Assembly: GCF_001276715.1 (NCBI RefSeq)
Contig: NZ_LIUQ01000026.1
Span: forward strand, 45,856 to 92,894
Length of the DNA: 47,039 nt
Reading direction: 5' to 3'
Source: Planktothricoides sp. SR001
Lineage (GTDB): Bacteria; Cyanobacteriota; Cyanobacteriia; Cyanobacteriales; Laspinemataceae
A program made the translations under genes and the position numbers. Below the pieces are notes generated by a model that ran no database searches, was not told the origin of the DNA, and worked only from the letters and a program-made list of their open reading frames with translations. Shown here piece after piece: positions 41,272 to 47,039 of this stretch (positions are counted from its first letter, which is position 1; every line of letters starts with the position of its first letter).

Positions 41272-43076
41272 TATTGCAGGAAAGATGATTGCTCATTGTG
41301 TTGTATTATCCGCTGAAAACGCGGGTCTTGGCGAATGGGGTCAAAATCTGCGTCAGCTTTGGCGAGGTCTAAGTAGGTTGCTTGATGGCGGCAAATGGCC
41401 TGTTGCAGGTTTTCGATCGCCCGATCCACATCTCCTTGAATACCATAACAACAGGCTTTGTTATACCAAATAGCCGGTTGATCCGGTTCCAGGGCGATCG
41501 CCCGATCGCAAGCGGCGATCGCCTCGGAATAACGCTGTAGTTTCATCAACATAGCCGCCCGATTATTTTGTACTATTGACTGCACCATTGGCCAATTGGG
41601 TTTTAATGTCAAAGCTTGATTATATGCGGCTAAGGCTTCGGGGTAGTTTCCCAGGTTGCCCAGGGCAATGCCGAGATAATTCCAAACCATCGCATCATCG
41701 GGACTTAGTTTGAGGGCGCGATCGTAGGCGGCGACGGCCTCGGAGTGCCGTTGCATCGCCGCGAGGACACAGCCAAATTGCACCCAAGCCGGGGTATAGT
41801 CGGGCTGGAGGTGAATCGCTTGTTCATAAGCGGCGATCGCCTCTGGATATTCACCGAGTTTGCTAAACGCCTGACCTAGGTGAACCCGAAATTCTGGGGA
41901 ATTGGGTTTTAACTGAATCCCCAGCTTAAAACAAGTTAACGCCTCGGAGTAGCGTTGCAAACTCATTAATATCAAACCTCGGTCATGCCACGCGGCTAAA
42001 TAGTTGGGATTTATTTGAGTAGCCCGTTCATAGCTGGCGATCGCCTCAGTGTATTGCTGTAATTGCACCAACGCCCCAGCCCGGTTATACCAAGCATCGG
42101 GGCAGTCTCCCCCTTGATGCAAAGCTTGGTCATAAGAAGCGATCGCCATCTCATATTCTTTCAGATAAAATAGCGCACAGCCTCGGTTCAACCACGCTTG
42201 ACCCGACCCAGGATTCAGGGTAATACTTTGTTCAATTTTGGCGATCGCCTGGGCATAAAGACCTTTTACCAGCAGCGCATTGGCTTGTTCCAACAACTCC
42301 CCAGCCCGCATAGAATTAGAAATCGACTGACTTTCGGAGTTGATCAGCGAGTCTTCTGTTTGATTTTGAGTCAATAAACTGGGGCTTGTATCCGGTTCAA
42401 AAACCTGTGAATCTCGGATACTGCGGGAAAAACTACTCCAACCTGTTTCCGTGAGCCTGCCGGAGGCATAAGACTCACGACTTTGACTGGCTTTGTTCGT
42501 CTCATTTTCCAAATAGTCTTGTAGCCAGAATAAGCTATTTTGAGTTTCCACCAACAAATTTTTTAATTCGGTTAACGTTTCCAAAGTCAGTGGATCGATC
42601 GCTATTCTTTGATGGTTTTTCAGTCGGCTTAATCTAGCTAATATTAACAATATTCCCAGATTCACACAAGTAAATAATATAATCATATAAACTATAAACA
42701 AATATAAATTATTCTGATTATTACTTAACCATCTAATAATTCTATCCCCTGGACTTGCATCAATTGAATCCTCGATATCCGCTGAAGCCTCGCTGAAATC
42801 AGATTCTGATTCTGATTCGGATATTGATTCTGATATTGATAACGATGGTTCCAGGGATTCCGGTGCGGACGCCAATGCTGCTTGGGAAAAATTGACAGAA
42901 TTACTTTGTAACCATAATATAACGTTTCCCTGGTTGGCATACACTGAATTAATCTGGGGATGTTTTTTCATAATTAAGCCCCCAAAATAAATTAACCCTA
43001 TCACTATGCATGAACCAGTGGTACTCTGGATTTTTTGAATATTTATCCGATGCCGATTCCAATGTTTATTTTTCAT
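41271..43076 (-). CDS. TPR membrane protein, about nine TPRs
   Basis: I start at ATG 43076 (MKNKHWNRHRI), which has AAGGAGG 6 nt upstream; the longer frame to 43133 is rejected. The 601-aa protein has a weak N-terminal hydrophobic segment, an acidic Ser/Glu-rich linker, a membrane helix (YLFIVYMIILFTCVNLGILLILA, about residues 125-147), and from about 255 to 570 a run of about nine tetratricopeptide repeats (for example GLYAQAIAKIEQSITLNPGSGQAW, LKEYEMAIASYDQAL). It ends in a DADFDPIRQDPRFQRII TPR-end motif. It is likely a peripheral-protein scaffold. Divergent from the Slt gene and upstream of its shorter paralogue. Confidence 0.85.
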   Translation of the reverse strand: MKNKHWNRHRINIQKIQSTTGSCIVIGLIYFGGLIMKKHPQINSVYANQGNVILWLQSNSVNFSQAALASAPESLEPSLSISESISESESESDFSEASADIEDSIDASPGDRIIRWLSNNQNNLYLFIVYMIILFTCVNLGILLILARLSRLKNHQRIAIDPLTLETLTELKNLLVETQNSLFWLQDYLENETNKASQSRESYASGRLTETGWSSFSRSIRDSQVFEPDTSPSLLTQNQTEDSLINSESQSISNSMRAGELLEQANALLVKGLYAQAIAKIEQSITLNPGSGQAWLNRGCALFYLKEYEMAIASYDQALHQGGDCPDAWYNRAGALVQLQQYTEAIASYERATQINPNYLAAWHDRGLILMSLQRYSEALTCFKLGIQLKPNSPEFRVHLGQAFSKLGEYPEAIAAYEQAIHLQPDYTPAWVQFGCVLAAMQRHSEAVAAYDRALKLSPDDAMVWNYLGIALGNLGNYPEALAAYNQALTLKPNWPMVQSIVQNNRAAMLMKLQRYSEAIAACDRAIALEPDQPAIWYNKACCYGIQGDVDRAIENLQQAICRHQATYLDLAKADADFDPIRQDPRFQRIIQHNEQSSFLQ

Positions 43077-43298
43077 AAATAACCTCCTTAAACAGCTAAT
43101 TTTTTTTCTTTCATATTGAGCAATTGTGAGCAATTAAATAGCAACGGGCTGGTGGCATCGGTTAGCACCGATGGAAGCAGAAATAGAGCCTGGAGAATAT
43201 CGGATTTAAGCAACCATCCTCCCGAAATGGTGTATGCCCTAGTCTCCAGGGATAATACTGGAACCCCCCTATGGGAATCAGAGGAAACAATTATGGTT
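43077..43298. other. Upstream region with two strong hairpins
   Basis: Between the divergent TPR and Slt genes. CATCGGT/ACCGATG (about 43157-43174) and CCTGGAGA/TCTCCAGG (about 43189-43252) are perfect stems, the latter with a loop of about 45 nt. A 72-codon frame crosses the region, but the stems suggest a structured RNA leader or element. I could not match it to a known riboswitch. Confidence 0.35.
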
Positions 43299-43408
43299 TT
43301 ACTAGAGTTTTATTTAAGTTTGACTAGAGTTTGACTAGACTTTTACTAGAGTTTTATAAGGATCTTACGAGGGTTTTACGAGGGTTGTCCTAGGCTTGTC
43401 CTAGGTTT
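43299..43408. repeat. Ten degenerate 11-bp units upstream of the Slt gene
   Basis: Ten consecutive 11-bp units run through TTACTAGAGTT, TGACTAGAGTT, TTACGAGGGTT and GTCCTAGGCTT types without a break in the period, 120-230 bp upstream of the lytic transglycosylase. Sequence changes along the array while the 11-bp spacing is constant. Confidence 0.75.
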
Positions 43409-43528
43409 TGACCCAGAGGAGACGCTGGCGATGCTTCTCCTGATTAGGGTTCAGTAGCTTGGTACTGTAAGTTTTAGAGAGCGGTCGTGTACCTCAAAAG
43501 AAAATCTAGACTCTAAAATATTATTAAT

Positions 43529-45706
43529 ATGGCAACAGAAAAGAACAATCACCCAATTGTGAATAACAAGAAAAATAAGATATCTGTATTAATTGGACTA
43601 GGAGTTGGCGCTCTATTACTGGGCGCAGCGATGCCTACGGTTAAATGGACAGGATTTGGGCAGCATAAAGTTGAGAGTTTGAAAATCCATGATGCAGACT
43701 CGGCGGTGCTGAAACTAGCCCTGTGGTCGCCCCAAGACAGATCGCCAGAACTCGCCAGCATCGCGGCTAATGGCCACTCACTCGATCGCAGTCGGGCTAG
43801 GTATTTACTTGCCGTTGACCAGATCCAACTGGGTCAAGGAGAAGCGGCACTCAAATATCTGGATGAACTAGAAAAAAGTTACCAAATTTTAGCCCCCTAT
43901 ATTTTGAAGCAACGAGCCATTGCTTATGAAATGATCGGCAACAGTCAGTCAGCCCAGAAAACTTGGCAAACCCTAGTCAAAGATTATCCTAATTCGCCGG
44001 TTGTGGCCGAAGCCTTGTATAAACTAGGTCAGACTAATCCCGAATATTGGCAACAAGCGATCGCCGAGTTTCCCAGTCACCCGCGCACCGTAGAAATGGC
44101 GGTTCAGTTATTAAAACAGCCATCCTTATCCCCGGAACTGGATAAAAGCTTACGACTTTTGATTGCTCAATATGGTCTGCACTTGCCGGATATTGTCAAT
44201 TATCTGGATCAATTAACCAGCAAATATGCCTCCAGGCTCACCCCCGAAGAGTGGGAAGTGATTGGATTTGCCTATTGGGAAAAACAAGAATATGGCAAAG
44301 GTGGCGCCGCCTATCGCCAAGCCACGCGCACCCCGCAAAATGCTTACCGGGCAGCGCGGGGACTGTGGCTGGGAAATAAAGAAAAAGAGGCGATCGCCGA
44401 ATATAAAAAATTAAACGCCGAATTCCCCGACAGTGAAGACAACGCCCTAGGGCTATTGCGACTGGCTAGACTCCTGGAGCCCAAAGAAGCCATTCCTTAT
44501 TTAGATCAAGTCATTGCTAAATTTCCCCAACGGGCAGCGGAAGCCTTGTTAGACCGAGCCAACCGACTAGAGCAACTGGGCAGCAGTCAATCGGCGGAAC
44601 AAGCGCGAGAATCGGTGTTAACCCAATATAGCAACTCCAACCAAGCGGCAGAATTGCGTTGGCAAAAAGCCCAAAACCTGGCCAAAGCCGGTGACTATGC
44701 CGGTGCTTGGAAATGGGGTGTGGCTTTGGGCAAAGAAAACCCAAACAGCGAACTCGCGCCCAAAGCGAGCTTCTGGGTGGGAAAATGGGCGCAGCGCCTG
44801 GGCAAAGCCCAAGAAGCGAAAACCGCTTTTGAATATGTCTTAGCCAAATATCCAGATTCTTACTATGCCTGGAGATCGGCGGTGAATTTGGGTTGGGATG
44901 TGGGAGATTTTACCAATGTGCGATCGCACAACCCCGAAGTGGTCAAACCCCATCAGCGATCGATTTTACCTGCGGGGTCTAAAGTCTTACATGAACTCTA
45001 TCAACTCGGTCTGGATCAAGACGCCTGGACTTTGTGGCAAAAAGAATTTAAGAACCGCATCAACCCCACTGTTCCCGAACAATTTACCGATGGCGTAATC
45101 CGGATCGGCATCGGCGACAACTTAGATGGGATGTTCATGCTTTCTAGTTTATCGCAGCGAACTAAACCGGAAGAAATTGCCCAATATCAGGAACTCAGAA
45201 AAACCACCCTCTATGGAGAAGCCCTTTATCCATTTCCCTATCAGGATATAATTCTCAACTGGTCAAACCAGCGACAACTCAACCCCCTACTGGTGACAGC
45301 CTTAATCCGCCAAGAATCTCGATTTATGCCCAAAATTAAATCCTGGGTTGGGGCGACCGGACTAATGCAAGTGATGCCCGAAACTGGGGAATGGATTGCC
45401 AGCAAAATCAACGTTAAAGAATATAACCTAGAAAAACCAGAAGACAACATTAAATTCGGGACTTGGTACTTAGACTATACCCATCGAGAATATCAAAATA
45501 ACTCTATGTTGGCAGTCGCCAGTTACAATGCTGGTCCCGGTAGTGTTGCCGACTGGTTAAAGCGATTTGGCTGGAACGATCCCGATGAATTTCACGAAAA
45601 AATCCCTTTTCCAGAAACTAAAGGGTATGTCGAGCACGTCTTTGGCAATTACTGGAATTATCTGAGACTTTATAATCCAGAAGTAGCTAAACGCTTAAAT
45701 CCTTAA
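43529..45706 (+). CDS. Slt70-like lytic murein transglycosylase
   Basis: A 725-aa exported enzyme that cleaves peptidoglycan glycan strands with formation of 1,6-anhydro-muropeptides. An N-terminal membrane or signal anchor (KISVLIGLGVGALLLGAAMP) is followed by a long helical superhelix with TPR-like motifs (residues about 80-520, such as QSAQKTWQTLVKDYPNSPVVAEALYKLG), and the SLT catalytic domain: ALIRQESRFMPKIKSWVGATGLMQVMPETG with the catalytic Glu at about residue 596, then LAVASYNAGPGSVADW. The full set of SLT motifs is present. It is cell-wall remodelling/recycling machinery in the periplasm. No Shine-Dalgarno is clear; the long leader contains the 11-bp array. Confidence 0.95.
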   Translation: MATEKNNHPIVNNKKNKISVLIGLGVGALLLGAAMPTVKWTGFGQHKVESLKIHDADSAVLKLALWSPQDRSPELASIAANGHSLDRSRARYLLAVDQIQLGQGEAALKYLDELEKSYQILAPYILKQRAIAYEMIGNSQSAQKTWQTLVKDYPNSPVVAEALYKLGQTNPEYWQQAIAEFPSHPRTVEMAVQLLKQPSLSPELDKSLRLLIAQYGLHLPDIVNYLDQLTSKYASRLTPEEWEVIGFAYWEKQEYGKGGAAYRQATRTPQNAYRAARGLWLGNKEKEAIAEYKKLNAEFPDSEDNALGLLRLARLLEPKEAIPYLDQVIAKFPQRAAEALLDRANRLEQLGSSQSAEQARESVLTQYSNSNQAAELRWQKAQNLAKAGDYAGAWKWGVALGKENPNSELAPKASFWVGKWAQRLGKAQEAKTAFEYVLAKYPDSYYAWRSAVNLGWDVGDFTNVRSHNPEVVKPHQRSILPAGSKVLHELYQLGLDQDAWTLWQKEFKNRINPTVPEQFTDGVIRIGIGDNLDGMFMLSSLSQRTKPEEIAQYQELRKTTLYGEALYPFPYQDIILNWSNQRQLNPLLVTALIRQESRFMPKIKSWVGATGLMQVMPETGEWIASKINVKEYNLEKPEDNIKFGTWYLDYTHREYQNNSMLAVASYNAGPGSVADWLKRFGWNDPDEFHEKIPFPETKGYVEHVFGNYWNYLRLYNPEVAKRLNP

Positions 45707-46172
45707 TTGTTCTGCGATCGCCCAAAAAATCTCCTCATCTTTTCCGCAGCGAGGGGCGCTTGGACGTAGCGCCCCTACATAATCTGTTGATTTGCTTCTT
45801 TGGGCGCAATGCTTGCGCTCCTAGATAAGTTATATTAATCTAAAAAATATTACCAATTTCAAAATAATCCAGAGTCGGTTTTAACCGACTTGCGCTATTA
45901 GCCGGGGGTTTTAACCCCTGGGGATTTATCTACCCCCGCAATTAACCGACGATTGCGGGGATTAAAATCCCCGTAGGGGTCAACGGCCGTTGACCCCTAC
46001 AGTCGGTTAAAGGGGTTTTAACCCCCGGGGATTTATGTACCCCCGCAATTAACCGACGATTGCGGGGATTAAAATCCCCGTAGGGGTCAACGGCCGTTGA
46101 CCCCTACAGTCGGTTAAAGGGGTTTTAACCCCCGGGGATTTATCTACCCCCTTTACCGATCTTCATTCTCTG
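45707..46172. repeat. 107-bp tandem repeats packed with palindromes
   Basis: The 107-bp unit begins GGGGATTTAT(C/G)TACCCC at 45920, 46027 and 46134 (last copy partial). Each carries three hairpins: CGGGGATT-AA-AATCCCCG, a 24-bp perfect palindrome AGGGGTCAACGG plus its reverse complement, and a GTCGGTTAA/TTAACCGAC pair. The region 45707-45919 adds related pieces such as AGTCGGTTTTAACCGACT and GGGGTTTTAACCCC. No gene is visible. Confidence 0.9.
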
Positions 46173-47039
46173 CTATTCTGCTTCACCTATTAAAGTAAAC
46201 GCCGCCCAATAATAAGGATCAGGATATTGATTTTTCATCGTTAACATCGCTTGTCGTAACGCTTGGGCTTTGTTGGGTGTCGTCTGTAAGTTCTGATAAA
46301 ATTGTACCATCAATTGAGAGGTTGTTCGATCATCTACAGCCCATAACGACATCACTAAACTCGGAACTCCTGCATTCAAAAACGAACGAGATAACCCAAT
46401 CATCCCATCCCCGGTTAACTGTCCAAGTCCAGTGTCACAGGCACTTAAAACCACTAATTCTGCATTTAATTTTAAGTCAAAAATTTCATCCGCCGTTAAT
46501 AATCCATCCTCCGAACCCCCAGGAGTTAACGCTACGCCACTATTTAAAGGTTGAATATTATCAACAAATCCGTGAGTAGCAAAATGAATAATTCGAGCAG
46601 TTTTCAAGCGTTCAACTACCGTTGATTCTGTTGCATTGGCTCCAATTAAAGCCGAAGTATTGAACATTTTAGCAATCTCAATCGCTTCTTTTTCAGCATA
46701 GTGAAGGGGGGCTAACGGTTTAGGTTCTTCCCCTGGACTCGGTGCAAGTTTCGGCATTTGCGGATTACCCACAATCACAATATCTTGGGCAGAAGAAGAT
46801 AAATTTTGCCGTTTTTTGTGAGTTGTTTCTAACACAGTAATGGCAGGAGACATTAAAATTGTATGTTTTTCAATTAAGAATTTTCCTTCTTCATCTACCA
46901 AAGCAGCAAAAGGTAGATAAAATAAAGCATCTGTGGGAACAAAAATCACTCGTTCATCTGGGTTAGTCGGTAATAAATCTTCAATGGGTTTAATTAACAG
47001 TTTATGGAGTTTTTTTTACTCTCGATATTGATGCGGATT
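46173..47039 (-). pseudogene. CHAT-domain protease, partial, with one internal stop
   Basis: The C-terminal part of a CHAT (caspase HetF-associated with TPR) cysteine protease; the gene runs off the right edge. The open frame from GTG 46949 begins VIFVPTDALFYLPFAALVD and includes the catalytic His in ARIIHFATHGF and Cys in ELVVLSACDTGLGQ, then SRSFLNAGVPSLVMSLWAVDD. Reading upstream, the same frame continues (KLHKLLIKPIEDLLPTNPDER) to a TAA at 47016-47018, beyond which it is open to the edge (NPHQYRE). The family normally has this region in one chain after TPRs, so the stop is a nonsense or an indel in the adjoining A8 run. Proteases of this type act in peptide-cleaving signalling and defence. 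Confidence 0.85.

Noticed and set aside
43140-43290. c-di-AMP (ydaO) or cobalamin riboswitch before Slt
   Set aside because: The conserved boxes of those classes were not found.
43116-43334. 72-codon frame between the divergent genes
   Set aside because: No Shine-Dalgarno, overlaps perfect hairpins and runs into the 11-bp array. Coding cannot be fully excluded.

Overview
The window looks like chromosomal DNA of a filamentous, Oscillatoriales-type cyanobacterium. The evidence is the very frequent HIP1 octamer GCGATCGC, typical cyanobacterial families (folate/biopterin transporter, carotenoid cleavage oxygenase, DUF3352, DUF1400, pentapeptide-repeat, TPR and CHAT proteins, Uma2 nuclease), many short tandem and palindromic intergenic repeats, and moderate GC. 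I cannot name a species.

Layout. 0.5-5.5 kb: ordinary genes (small conserved ORF, cytochrome b561-like protein, DedA, M16 peptidase, HD hydrolase). 5.7-12.4 kb: a frameshifted pentapeptide-repeat membrane protein, a decayed Gp49-like toxin with an antitoxin that has lost its helix-turn-helix, a membrane-anchored GTPase, and an apparently intact BrnT/BrnA module with a palindrome on its promoter. 12.5-15.6 kb: a defence-like pocket with a truncated AAA ATPase, an AT-rich stand-alone GHKL (Hsp90-like) ATPase with a possible C-terminal nuclease, and a frameshifted Dam-type methylase. 15.8-18.8 kb: carotenoid oxygenase and folate/biopterin transporter. 19.1-21.2 kb: a promoter-terminator unit that may be a small RNA, a solitary DNA methyltransferase with atypical motifs behind an inverted repeat, and an NTF2-like pseudogene. 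21.5-29.7 kb: M20 amidohydrolase, two exported DUF1400 proteins, DUF3352 protein, an inhibitory-type serpin, Uma2 nuclease. 30.0-32.1 kb: tRNA-Met(CAU) and a NACHT ATPase with membrane helices. 32.7-38.4 kb: DUF697 GTPase, an Eco29kI-like restriction-modification pair whose nuclease has one internal stop, a DEDDh exonuclease, a quinone oxidoreductase. 38.8-47 kb: an unidentified pseudogene, DUF427 protein, two paralogous TPR membrane proteins, a Slt-type lytic transglycosylase, and the C-terminal part of a CHAT protease.

Two themes stand out. First, roughly nine ORFs carry a frameshift, stop, truncation or internal deletion, mostly toxin-antitoxin, restriction-modification or signalling genes; this is either real decay or sequence error and should be resolved from reads. 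Second, intergenic arrays with an 11-bp period but unrelated sequences recur (1.9, 28.3, 28.8, 30.2, 43.3 kb), several of them in promoter or leader positions. The best candidates for undescribed biology are the GHKL-ATPase/nuclease-like gene (12.9-14.7 kb), the NACHT membrane protein beside the tRNA, the unidentified transcription unit at 19.15-19.34 kb, and the 11-bp arrays. All functions are inferred from sequence reading only.
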